From assembly GCF_964355755.1 (NCBI RefSeq), contig NC_092673.1, forward strand, positions 29,829,001 to 29,889,000: a DNA stretch of 60,000 nt. The letters run 5' to 3'. The position numbers and the translations under genes were made by a program. The notes under the pieces were generated by a model. The model worked only from the letters and a program-made list of their open reading frames with translations, was not told the DNA's origin and did no database searches. Below, piece by piece: positions 1 to 13,900 of this stretch. How positions within the stretch are numbered: position 1 is the stretch's first letter; the number at the start of each line of letters is the position of its first letter. This stretch comes from Antedon mediterranea. Taxonomy: Eukaryota; Echinodermata; Crinoidea; Comatulida; Antedonidae.

Positions 1-3000
1 TCTTTGCCTCGAAAGATAAATTCTTTGTTCTAAAATCAAAGAAAAGTGTGTCAATATATCTTGTTATAAATAAAAAATTAAATGTTCTTAGGATGTGAAG
101 GAAAGAAGGCAGGAAGAACGAATTGGAAACCTACCCTTAGAAACGGTGGGAAGTTGAGTCCAATGTAGTAGACTTTGAAATATTCTGGTGTTAGCCTTGG
201 TTTCTGTAAGATGTTGTCATAGTAAGATGCTTGGCGTACCTGACAAAATAAAATGTTATTAATAATTCACTCTTTAATTCTGTCTCTCAGTGCTATGATA
301 ATATAAATAAAAAAACATTTGAAAAATGGTATATTTTTAGTAAATAAACTTCACAATCAAAATAAATTCAGATTGGATTTTTGGATATGGATGGGATCCA
401 ACTGCTTGTAATTTGTCTGTAATAATTATTTTATAACAAATAATCGTTTTATGCTGCAAAGGTATTTTTTATGGATAATGTTGTTTATATGGATATAAGA
501 TACCGAATGTATATACAAAATTAAATACAGTATCTGTATACTTTTGTTCTAAAATAAATTTATCAATACACTTACCAATATGGCGCTGAGTTGCTGATAA
601 TTAAATGTCTCTTTCTCGCATTGGTCAACTAATTTCTTACAAAGAGCAATTGCCTTCTCCCACATCTGCAATAAGAAAAATTATCATTATCCATTTAAAG
701 ATGTATTGTCCCCCAAAAACAAGACAAATGAAGATTTACTAAATCAGACTTTAAATAGGTTATTTTGCAGTAATTACTTCCATCAAAAAAAAAATGAAAA
801 CAAAATGTTTTCACTTACAAAATGACAAAATAAAGGGATTCAACCAAAACCCATGTCTTAGTGATGCTGTATAATGTAAGTTTAAAAGAGAGAGACAGAA
901 CGAAGATAAAAATAACTAATTGGTTTACCTTTCCAGAATCAAAGTATTCCATAACATTGTAGTAGAGAGCTTCTCTCAGTTCCCTCTCTGTATGCACATG
1001 TGGAAACTTCGCAAACTGTCCAAGAAGCTTTTTATCTGACCACTGTAAATAATCAAAAAAATCCATTATCATTTTATTAATTTCAGTAAAATATTATGTA
1101 AAAATAACACAATGAAGATGGAATGATAAAGAGGTCAAGAAATATCAGTATCATACCTCAATGGTGAATCTAACATGGTTTAGTAATACAAAGACAATCA
1201 AGAAGTATTTATTTTGAGTTTGATTCAGTTCTAAGATATATACTTTTTTAATTAATGACTTATAACTGTTACCAGTACAGAAATCCAAGTATTATAAATC
1301 ATTGCTTTGATTACAGCACTTATCTGTTCAATAAAATGTATTATAATAAAATATGATGATCAAGAAAAATAAGTGTGAATGCGTGTTTACCTTGAGTTTA
1401 TCTGCATGTAGTAGCAGTGTGAACCCAGCTTCCGTGAAGTTATCACAATCTAGGTGCAAGTCTGCTAATTTGTACAAGTATCTTACATACATCTCCTGTC
1501 TCTCAATATCTTTGTAGAAATTCTAAATGATAAAACAAGTGAGATTCTTGTTAAGACAATTGTAGGTTAAAACTTGGTACACATTTTAAAAAGAGTAGAT
1601 GCTCGTCTCCCGGTGTGCTGGCCTGGTAGGCGCTGCCCTGCTGGCCGCCTAAAAAAACCATTTAGGCAATACTAAGCTAAAACTGTGTTTTAGCTGTAGA
1701 CCAAACGAAAACAAATAAAGGCCTGTGCACACCGAACGTGAAGCCGCGAAGCGTCATGCGTCACGCGTCATTCGACGGATCGCTTTGAAAGTTGAATTGT
1801 CATGCGTCTATTAGTTTTTCTTGTCGGTTCCCACTAAACGCGTCACGATGTGCTGATTCGTCGCGATTGCTAGGCCTAGGAGATAGTGGGTTGGCCAATA
1901 ATACAATGCTACATTTAAAATAATCAGAGAAGATGACTCTGAAGTATTTCCTATGTAAGTTTAACCAGAGAAGAGTTAAATTAAAATGTAATTTAACTCT
2001 TCCCTGGTTACACCAATCACAGTGTTTGGTTTTGGTGGGAAAATGTTATCCTTTTCCAAAGCCTGAAATGTGCATGATTGTATGTATATATAACAAGGAC
2101 AGAAGAAGATGTATCCAATATCAATACAGTTACAAGAATTAAAGCATTTATTGCATGTTGATTACACGTACATGTGATCTGCTGACTGTATTTATTAGTG
2201 GTGTTACAAATATCTTTCAACAGAGGTTATTATAACCATATAAAACATTTCATATAAACACGAACTGGGAATCTTCATGGGTTTGTCACTTTAAAAATAT
2301 AAACTATATGCCTATATATTAATGTAAAGTTTTCACATTTATTTTCTAATTATTATTAAATATTATATTATTCATGACAAAACATACAGTTTTATTCTCA
2401 TTTGATTAAATGTAATAAATATCCCAAACTCATATTTACACTGTATTTATTATCTTATGACTTTTTTTTCACATAAATACACTTATTGAAATAGTGAATC
2501 ATTGTTTTTAAAGGTATCATTAAATATCAACCAGATTTTCTTTTTTACTACTCCTGAATACTTTTGCAAAATAATATCAAAATAATAAATTTAAAATGTA
2601 TCATCCCAAAAAAAATGAAAATTGAAGAAATATTATTATTGTTAAAAGTGAATAACTAACCCTAAAGTGTTATACTGTATTACACACAACGAAAATGTTT
2701 TAAATTATATTTTCAGGAAGACAATATATCTTTTCCAAAAAATGACACTAAACTTAAAGATGTATTGTCCCATAGAATCATGAAAAATGAAGATGATTAA
2801 AATCAAATTTGAATAGGCCATTTTGTAGTTTTAACAAAGTTAATCACTTACATAGAAAAAACCCAACAAAACTTATGTTTTCACTTATAAAATGAAAAAC
2901 ATTCCATTAGCTGGCAGCCAATTTGACTATTTTTTTAGTATTGGAGTATAACAAAACATATACATATATTTCCATGTGTTCTCTATTGCTAAAAAAAGAC

Positions 3001-4940
3001 ATTCAGTTCAGCTTTCCTTCTATAACCACTTAATAAATACTAGTTACAGTCCAACTCCTCCTTAATCTCTTCCATTTTCTATTTAAAAAAAAAATGAAAC
3101 AAGTATTAAAAAATTGCTATAGTAAGGCATATTGCTCAAATCATTTTTTTCTGGCCAATGTATGTCACCAACTGACATACCCATTTGCAAAAAGTCTATA
3201 CAAACCTGTATCAGCCTCATAATTGCCAGTCCACGTTTTTGAGGAGCAATTGCTCTTAATTCCATGGCAATAATAATACTGGCCGCTTAAACTACTAGCT
3301 TGGTCATTGGTGGAGTTTGTAACGCTGGTAATAGCCTGAAGGATCCCATTTATCAATGTTCATCTAATTGACCTAAAAAAAACAACAGTATTTATGTATT
3401 AATATTACTACTACTAGGCCTATCCTAGCCTTACAACACTAAATCAACTAAATATTAGGCCTATAAATATTAATTAATAATAATAAGTAGGCTAGGTACT
3501 GTACTCATATTTAGTAGTAGGCTTAACCTAGGCTAGGCCTGGCATAGCACATAGTAGACTAGTAGGGATTAGTAAGTATTATGTAGGCCTATAAGTACTA
3601 CTTGGCATGGCCTAGCCTACTAGGGTATATGTAGCCTAGGCTAGGTAGGCCTAGCTAGGCCCTAGTATTGCCTAAACCTAGGTAGGCCTAGCTAGGCCTA
3701 GCCTAGGCTAGAAATAGGCTTGCCAACTCACTTTACAAATTGATCTCTGACGCGTTTTAGGCCTAGTTTTTCTGGCATTCTTCTACACAGATGTTTGTCT
3801 GAAATTATTGTCTTCATGCATTAATCCTTATGTTTCTGTCTGTGTATGACTTACTTCCCTTATCGTAAAGACAAGAAGGGTAAGTATTTCCATAAAGACC
3901 TCGCTCGTCAGCCACCATTTTTTTGCCGTCGGTGTCGTCGATGAGAGATATTCCTGACTTCTGATTGGTTGACGAATGCAAACCGCGCTCGCGACGCCTC
4001 AAAAAGTTGACCAAGGTTCAACTTTTGAAAATTCGCGTGCGAAGCCTTCGCTGCTGTCGTTTTCAACGCGTTGAAATTCGACTATCGTACACTGTTCGCT
4101 TGTATGTTCACACTGGAAGCTTCCGTCGCCTGCCGCGTGCGTCACTTTTTAACGCGAAATTCGCGGCTTCGCGTTCGGTGTGCACAGGCCTTAACCCATA
4201 AAGGGCAAACAATCGTCATAAGCGAGGCTAGTTAAGCCTATTTTGCTGCTGGTCTCAGTCCCTTGCCTTGTTACACAACTTACAAGTAAGTTGACAGTAC
4301 AGCTCATCTTATTTTCTTTATTCTCGTCGTGTAACGTTGCTCGGTAGTCTAGCAGACGGTCCATCAACTTGCTAATTAATTCCACAAAGCGTATACCCTC
4401 TTGATGCAAGAACTGATGTTTCCTGCAGAAATCACCAACTCTGTCGAAAAAAAAACAACAACAAAAATTATAACACAAATAAATATATTAACTAAATATG
4501 AGTCATACAAAACATAACTTGGGTACAGTATATAGATTATAATTTTTTTAAATATAATATATATAATAACTTGCTTCTCATCCCTTGAGCTGATAAGCTA
4601 ACTTTGTTACAAATGCTGCAGTACAAACAACTCAAAGTTAAGCAGATGAACTTATTCTTTTTTTTCTCTTTGTTTATGCTTATGTATGTTTAATAATGAA
4701 TGTTTATGAATGGAAATAAAGAAGGAAAGAAAGAAACTATTTTGGACGAAAGTTTTTATTGATTTATTATTAATGAACAACTATTATATTCTTGCTATCC
4801 TGATACCAGATAAAACTGTATTCACATATAACATATAGTTTATGATAAACTTACATTGTGTAGAACAAGTGTTTGTATTTCTCATCTCCACTTCCTCCCT
4901 CTATCAGCACATCCAGCTGACTAATCACTGCTGTCTCAAA
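1..4940 (-). CDS. DOCK1: DOCK exons 30-36: entry to and first half of the DHR-2 Rac-GEF domain (truncated by window)
   Basis: Exons are 4855-4940, 4284-4440, 1391-1522, 929-1042, 576-665, 135-239 and 1-29 (partial). They encode [120 protein letters not shown] and NKEFIFRGK. The family's DHR-2 carries out Rac nucleotide exchange; its catalytic lobe C and the proline-rich C-terminal tail lie beyond position 1. Intron 31 (1523-4283) is enlarged by an inserted element. Confidence 0.92.
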
Positions 4941-7900
4941 CTGGATAATACAGAATACATACAAAAAATAAATATTTTTATAAAATTGGAAAATGTAATT
5001 TGTTCCATTTTATTAATTGAAAACCAACATAATATATGTAATATGTACATAATATAAAATACTACTTGCACTGATGAAGGGCTAGTGTTGCCCGAAAGCT
5101 CTGCTAACTTTTGTGGCTGTTTTACTTTATCGTTTTGAGTTAGCTTTTCGCTTTTTTTTTTATCTCCATTGAGATCCAGCCACTGATACCCACAGCATTT
5201 TTTCAGTATTTCGCCTTTAGATTAATACCAACTACCAACAAACTGGAAATTCTCCTACACAAGTCCAAAAGATCACAAACTATTTTGTATTATTCAGAAT
5301 ACCAGATTTTCTAGAAAACCCAACATAGTTGACAAGCCCAACTATTATGTTCCCCATATTATAAACTATACCTCTCTGAAATCTTTCCTGATGTTGAATT
5401 CACACTGCATCATGTCACAAAAGATTGGAATGATTGCTTTCCTTAACTCGACCTCTGGAATCAATGTGACCTCTAGGAACGGGCCAACCATCTCTGGGAT
5501 GAACTTTATCTTATGTTTACCCAGGTAATACCACATGGAACGGATTATCTCAAATCCTACTTGACGCCTCATGTCACCATATCTGTTGATTTCACAATTT
5601 TATTCATTAAATTGGTTGTCCACTTTTATAGTCTATTTTCATTTTTCTATTTTAATTAATTTAAATTGAGGGCACTCCCTCAATTTCAGTTCAAAATATT
5701 CAAAAAAACAAACAAGGTACAAAACAATCAAATATACAGGCATAAAAACTAAGGAATAAGAGACATATAAAGGCAAGTCCCGTATTCATTTATGAACATA
5801 GGGTAATGAGCTGTTAGGAGCTCATTTTACTAAGCCTTGGCACCTTATCCTTCCTAGTATTTTCAATCAGGTACTTATTTACAGCTGAGTAGACTGGGAG
5901 TTGTCGGGAATTGAACCAGGGTTTTTCTGTATGGCAGTCAAGTGTCCTAAACACTCGGCTACCCAACTCAATGTATGAAACATAGCAAGAGACGAAGTGA
6001 ACTAAATCACTGTCGTCAAAGGGAACCCACAACAAAACAATGATAATAAACTTCAAAATTGTCTAAATATATCCTAATAAAAGAACTCACATTTCTAGAA
6101 TCTTTCCTCGCTTTACAGATGAGAAGTGTTCCAGCTGCAGCTGATCTTGTGTCACAAAAGCAACAGATAAATGGAAGAAATTATTCCAGAGTTGAAATTC
6201 AAATTCCTCTTCTCGAATAAATGTTTCACAGAGTTGCTTAGAGAAGTGCTTCATTGCTCCCAGGAAGATGCTAAACAAGACAATTAGTAACAAACTAAAT
6301 AATTAGATACCTAAAATTAATTAAATTACTTAGGGGAATAATTCACTTAAAGATATATTTCCCCTCCTAAAAAATTTTAGTTTTAACATTTTTTTTAATA
6401 TACCATTTTTTTAAATGTCACATAATAATTATTTACTTTGACCAAAAACTGGATCAAAAAAATTTTTTATATGAAAAAATGTAATTTAAAGCCAAAAATA
6501 CTTAAATTGTCAGATAATGGTTTTTGGTTAACATTAAATGTTTCTTTTGTCTTCTAATAAGTGAAATATTTTTTACAGAAGTGAATAACTTTATTAAAAC
6601 TGCAAAGTGGCCTATTTAAACTATGATTTTATTAATTTTTTTGGGGGACAATACATCTTAAGTTATATAGGTTACTATGACCACGGGGAACAATATGCAC
6701 CCTGGCTAAACCCCGGATATTCTTACCTGTTCTGTTGCATGATCATAACCACCCAATCCGGTGGGAACACATTTCGGATAATAAGATCGCGGAACACCAT
6801 TAGAATCTCCATCAGAAAATCCATGAGATCAGTTTTGGTCAAGAACGTCTTGATATACTCTTTGTAATGATGTTCATTCATCTGTCGTAGTAATGACATC
6901 ATGCACGCCACAAACTGACCCTACATTCAAAAACAAATCTTACGTTAATATCCAGGTGTCTTAACTTAATATCCAGGTGTCTTAACCTAATATCCAGGTG
7001 TTGCTTCGTGTTTGCAAGCCCTTAACCAGGATTTTTACAGTTCTTTTGTTACGATCGCAAGCAAGTGAAAATTTAGGTCAAATTTATTTATTTGACACTA
7101 TTACAAGTATATACACATTTCAAATACTTACAACTATGGGGCTTTCCTTGTCCATAAACACAACTGACTGAATTATTGTACGTAACAATATCTTCATTAA
7201 TTCACTGATGTCTGAGTGAATAGGACCCTACAATAAAATTATAATGTAATAAATGAAATGTAATTCATGAAAACATATAGTACAGTGACATGAATGATAG
7301 TAGGATGGTAATTGTATAACTCCTGTGGAGAAGTAGCTTTGAAAATGTATTCAATGTACTTAGCATACAACTGCACTTTACATCAAAGACAGCGAAAACA
7401 TCTAGCCAAATAAACATGTATATCATCTTTGATTGGCTGATTTGTTTTATTATGTAATTGTGTGACTTATATATGTTATCCTTTGTTTGTTTGTCTCTTC
7501 ACCTAATGATGGGCTATGCCCAAAACATGTCGTACAAATAAATTTATATTGAGGCAGTTTTAACTTATTTGATCTTTATTTTTTTTTAAACATGTATATA
7601 TATGTATACATCTATAGCAAAATTATGGAAGATAACGATAGTAAGATAATTAAAACTATAATTATAATTACTACTGTGGAGTAAGTAAAAGTATTCTCAA
7701 TGTACATAGTATTAAGTAAGTCTTAGTTTTCAAATCAAACCTACAGGCAATAGTGTATTTATTTGGCAAGATATGTTATAGTACTTACAACGTTGTTACT
7801 CCATAGCCTGTGTAAGATGTTACCAAGTACTTGGCCACTTTGTTGTAGCTCCATTTGCTCAATGATCAATCCTTTTAACTGCTGTGCAATGGTGCATAGT

Positions 7901-10900
7901 ATTATACCACGGCATTCTACATAAACAATAAGACATTTAAAAATATATAATTAAAAACATCTGAAGTTAATGTATATAATAATATCAAACTAAGAAGTTG
8001 TGTGGTTATATACCTTCAAATTTGCAAATTCATGCAATATATAATACAAAAAAGCCCTATCTACACTATCAAACTTTATGTAACAAAAAAGTGTAATGTG
8101 CCCATATATGGACATAATGGTGTCATATCACTACCATATTTGGGCATATCACTACCATATTTGGGCACAACCCCTTTTTTTTGTCAAACTAGTTTAAATG
8201 ATAGTGTAGACAGAGCTTGATATATACACAAATAAGTTTGATAGTATAAATGCTGTCTCTATGATCATAAATGTTTGATAGTTATTTAGAATTTTTAAAA
8301 AGAAACATACCTGGCTTGGCAAACAGATCACTGAGAACAAGCTCATCCATAAACATTAGCTTCTGTTTTACTAGTCTGTCCTTAGACATACTCTCAATAA
8401 AGTCTCTCAGGTACGATGCAAGTTCCTTTGGGTTGAACATCTGCATTGTCACTGGAATCACACTAGGTACATACTTCAGGGCAGCTCCCTAAGTTAGGAA
8501 AAAAAGGTTTTAATCAACAACTAGGTACATAATGGGTAGCTCCCTAACATAGCAAAAAAAACAATTTACAAATGTAATTACCTGACAACGCAAAGTAGTA
8601 TCCAGGTCATAGGTCATGACCCCATTGATTGAATGGAACAACTGTCTAATGGAAGACTCAAAAGCTTGCTTGCCTTGCGTTTCTCCATACATACTAAAAA
8701 CATTAAAAAAATGATATTTAGTGTCTAATTAAGCTCTGTCTACACTTTATGTGACAAAAAATGTGATGTGTTCATATAAGGGCACGATGATGTCATATCA
8801 CCACCATATTTGGGCATATCACTACCATATTTGGGAACATCACACTTTTTTTGTCAAACTAGTTGATAATGTATACAGAGCTTTACAGTTTATTAAAGTA
8901 TCATGAATCAATAAAGTATCAAAACTTTGCATTTACAGATATGCAAGTCTTCGGAAACTTGACTCGCAAGCAACGTTTTTTGACATTGAAAACATTTTGA
9001 ACTTACGTAACATGAAGCTGACGGGAACGGATGATAAACTTGAAGATGTGCTCAAGTGATCGCAACGCTCTGAACAACGAATCTTGCACTTGGTGTTCAT
9101 TAGCATTGTCAAGATAATACTTTAATACCATCATTAATTTGCTAAAATAAATAATAAATATATCATTATTACTTTATGGCATTAAAGGAAAAGTACACCC
9201 AGTGACGCAATGCAAAGGTCTGAGACCCCTGGTTTTAGAACGTTAAGTGGCCTCCAACGCTGGAGGCATCAAGGTTTTTCAACCCTTTTCAACATATTTT
9301 AAAGTCTGTTGTTTCTTCCAGCTCCTGTTCAGAGGGCCCCATAGGCTCTGGGGGCCTGGGCTTAGCCAGTGAGCACTGATCGCCGTTACCCACTGAGAAC
9401 ACAAGTTCATTTAAAATCAAAAGGGGAACTACTTATCAACATCAGCAGCTCATATAAATAGTCTGTACTTTTAGCTAAGTATGAACTTACTTATAAGCCA
9501 GAGCTGCACTGAAATGATTTGTGATGTAGGTATCCAGAACAGGCCGAAACTGTTGGAACTTTCTCTCATTCACAACACCAATTATAAAAACCTGCAAAAG
9601 AAATAATATTGATAATCGGTAATATTATATTATTTGAAATGGGAAAGTCTTAGTAGAGGTGTCCCCTGAATAGGGGTGTCCAAATAAGGACTTCCACTTT
9701 AAATTATTCTTGTATTTTATTTGTATACAATATTTGTTATCTTACCAAAGCATCAAACACAAGAAAATCATATTTTTCTGATTCATGATTTTCATTTAAA
9801 ATGCTGAAAAGCGCATCCAACGTATCCTGCAGAAACTGTAAAAGGAATGAGTTTTTGTTTCATTACTAAATATAAGATTGCTTGCAATTTTGCATACTTA
9901 TGGTATGGAAGGCCAACACTGCCAAAATACCATATGAAAGGAATAATCTTACAATAGATTGAAATAACAGTTTTAAAATGAAAGGAGACTATTTTAGGAA
10001 TCGTAGATTTTTGTCTGAATTATCAAAATTTTAAAAGATGTCATTAAAAATCTAAAATTCCAAATAAAATCATATTTTTCATACAAATACCATGTTAATT
10101 TAAAATATAAAACATGATTTTAAATCATTTGTTCAATGTTAAAAATTCACATAAAAATGGCTTAAAAAGGGTCTAACCTTTACTATCTCATTTCCATCAG
10201 CTTGCATGAGCAGTTCAAGTTTCTTTTGTAAGTCACCTTTGTCAACTCTCCATTTTAGAAGACCAAGCAAATCAACTGAAACACAAAATAAGCTCTGTCC
10301 ACTCTATCAAAATATATATGATGTGCATATGGAAACAATGATGTCATATTTGAGCTTATTACACATTTTTGTCAAACTAGTTTGAGCTTAAGAGAGAGAT
10401 AGCGTATGTTTGTTCATTATAAACATCATTAAAATGGAAATTTTACTTGGAGGTTTTAAACTGCATATAAATACTGCCCTGAAGCGGGTATCATTATCAA
10501 TAATATTGAGTCAAGCTCTGTCTACACTATCCAATTAGTAGACAAAAAAAGTGTGATATGATTAAATATGGTAGTGATATGCCCAAATATGGTAGTGATA
10601 TGACATCATTATGTCCATATATGGGCACATCACATTTTTTATCACATAATGTTTGATAGTGTAGACTTTATGAAGCAAAAAATGTAGCTTTATAGAAAAT
10701 ATCACCATAGCATGAAGATGCATGGACAGACAACATAAAGACAGGGAAACTCTTCTGTATACAGACAGTAGTGAAGTTTTACACAGGATAGGTATCTTTT
10801 AGTATACCCAAATACTTGAATGATTTATCTGCTGAATCTGATCTCCTTCCAACTGGTTACTAGCTTCAACAAAAGAATTTAACGTTTCCAAATCAAGAAC

Positions 10901-13900
10901 TGTCTTTGTAGATGATTTCATTGTGTTTGTACCAGTGCTGCAGCTTCGGAAAATACTACGCGATACAGCTACAACGCTAGTAGTACGGACCTGTTACATA
11001 TTAACAAATTCTACTTATAATTAAAAATGTTCCTCCTTACCATTCTGAGTGAGTTTTGTAGAACACACTACAGTAGATATCTGGAAGCCTTCCTTTGTAC
11101 TTAGGGTTAAACCTCCCGAATGTAAGTTAGTTCGGCTACCAGACATATACTTCTTATCGCCCTCTTGTTTTCGTATCTCAAGTTCTTGCTTGCTTGACGG
11201 TAGATCAAGATAGGTTTGTGGCTTGTTCAACGAAAAATGACTGTCGACCTGCGAAAAAAAATTAACACCTTTTTTCGAAAGCAGCTAATTAATTATACTG
11301 ATTATTTAAAAGAAGTTAATTTTAGTAATTTGAATGTTATGCTATAGATACCATGAGTTTAGATCCAGTTTTACATCTAAAATTGTTAAACATGTCTGAA
11401 AATTTTTGAATAAACTGATTTCTATCAGCAGGTTAGTGGAGTTTTATCTATGTTGGCTGTGATTTGAATAAAATATTTTTTTAAATATAAATAAGAAATT
11501 AATTTAATGTTTACCTCCAATAGATGATGCATTAACATTAAATAAGCTAGCGTAATTAACTAGGTATATTATTCATGATTTGCAAAAAAAAACAATTTTT
11601 TGTTTGTTTTTAATTTAAAGTAAATTTTAAAAAGAGAAAATTAGTATTATGATTCTAAACCAAAGCTAAGCACTGACTTAAGTTTCAATTCAATGAAAAA
11701 CCATGGCAATAGAAAGTTCATAAAATACTAATATATTGCAAATATGAAAGTGAAATTAAGAGCAAAATTAAGTTTTAAAAAGCATTTATTCATGATTATT
11801 AATCACAAAAATGTTTTTAAAAAATACATATGTGAAAAAACTTTTAATTACAAAACTGCAATTATTTTTTTAGTATTATTGTGATATCCCAATTCGAAAA
11901 AGAATAATGAAGGACTCATGATTGATGAAAGGAATCGGCCTGAGAAATTTCTGGGCTATGTTACATCTTTTAGATACTGCATTCATACAAGCACATCTTT
12001 GTATAGAATCCCAAATGAGTTTAGTGTGAACAGATTTTTTATCAAACACTACATGCATTTTTTATGATTGTTTTTACCACAGTGTGAATGCAGCTTTGTA
12101 AGAATTTCATAGTAGATTAGTACTTACTTTTTCGGGCTGCATGATGCAAAGAAAAGAAAGTGTTACATGTCAAACAAAAGCTAATTTAACGATTTTCATG
12201 AATTGAACAAATTAACTAAATGTTCTTTACATGGTTGCGCTTAAATGCATATTTTATTTATGAATAGCACAGGGGTTGGGTCTACTAAGACGTATCCTGG
12301 CATTGCATTCTACAGGCCTTGTCTTTTAAGGCGAGCGAGTGCTATCACTCACCTAACACACTCCTAAACTGCCCTTGAAGAATGCGATTTACAACACGCT
12401 TAAATTTAGTAAACTTCTACACACAAACATAAAAACAGCATACCTACAGCACCCCTGAATGTATTAAGGAGTGTAGCACACCTATCATTTTCAAAAGACA
12501 AGGCCTGATTCTAGTCTCATGATTCAATTCAATGGATTCTATCCATACCTATCATCATACTCAACCATGAACATGACTATTTACTATATTAAACAAAATA
12601 TTATATGAACTTACTTTGTAGATGAGAATATCGTGAGTGTCGTTTGTTACCGTGGTACCGATATCCGTCATTAACTTCATGAAGGACAGTGCAAATATTT
12701 TTTCTTGTTTATCCTTGGCTGAAATATTTTTTAAAATGTGAAATGCAAATGTTTTTTTTAAGTATTTACAGTAACCCAACCAATTACAGAAAGCAAAGTT
12801 AAAATACTCAGAGATCGCAATTTATTAACATATTGTTTTTACATTCAACTAGTATGTAGTATACATTTTATGTCATTTTGAACTTATTGCAAAAAAAAAT
12901 GAAAGCACTCAGAAACTGAGTGAAGTACTTGACAAAATATTGCTATTTTGGCTCATCTTAAAAGAATACAATTTAATAGATTTTCTTGAATTTTTCTGTA
13001 AACATATAATATATCTATTTACACAAAAAATTATAAAATATATATAACTTCAAAATTGTAAGTAAAAAAAGCACACTGACTTGGAAAAATTCTATTTTGT
13101 ACCAATGTAAAGCTCTGTCTACACTATCAAACTTTGTTTATGTGCCCATATATGGACGGACATGATGATGTCATATCACTACCATATTTAAGCATATCAC
13201 TACCATATTTGGGCACATCACACTAGTTTGATAGTGTAGACAGAGCTTTACAATGGTGAAAAGTTGAATGTACTTACATTCGGTGGATGATCTATGTTTA
13301 AACGTAAATCTTATATGGAGACCGTTATCCAGCACATCAATTGGTAATGACACCTTAAACATAAATTCATAAACGTTCATTATTTGTATAATATATAATT
13401 ATGTAAGATATGGTTATTATATTATTATTTATCATTTTATTTTAAGAGACAGTAAATCTGTACTTCATGTTTATATAAGATGGAAACTGAAAGTTGTATA
13501 TGAATTAGCGTTGTTATTACAGAACTGTATTCTGAACTGTAAAATGAGACTATGTTATCAGAAATTAGACTATAGCCATCATGTTTCAATGTATCTAATT
13601 TGTTTTCAATTTTCATAAAGCTAATGTTATATAGCCAAGCCAAGTCTCCTCTTCTCTTAACAGGATTATTAGGTTAAAAATATATGCTGATCAATAAAAT
13701 GAATATGTAATCATTAAATATAAGATATGGATTGAAGGAACCCTTTGACTATTTGAGAAAATGTTTTTTTTTTGCTTAAGTACAATCCATGCTCAAGTGT
13801 AATCCCACCCCCAGAGGATAAACAAACTTCTATTATTAATGCAATCCGAGTACAATCCCACCCCATAAACATTTTGTTCTCGGTTTCCCAGGATCATACA

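Noticed and set aside
3083-3356. Minus ORFs between DOCK exons 31 and 32
   Set aside because: Exons 31 and 32 join directly in phase and match the family without insert; the segment lies inside the Harbinger-like element.
5900-5972. Functional tRNA gene
   Set aside because: Boxes A and B are good, but the acceptor stem does not pair convincingly and a SINE-like body follows.
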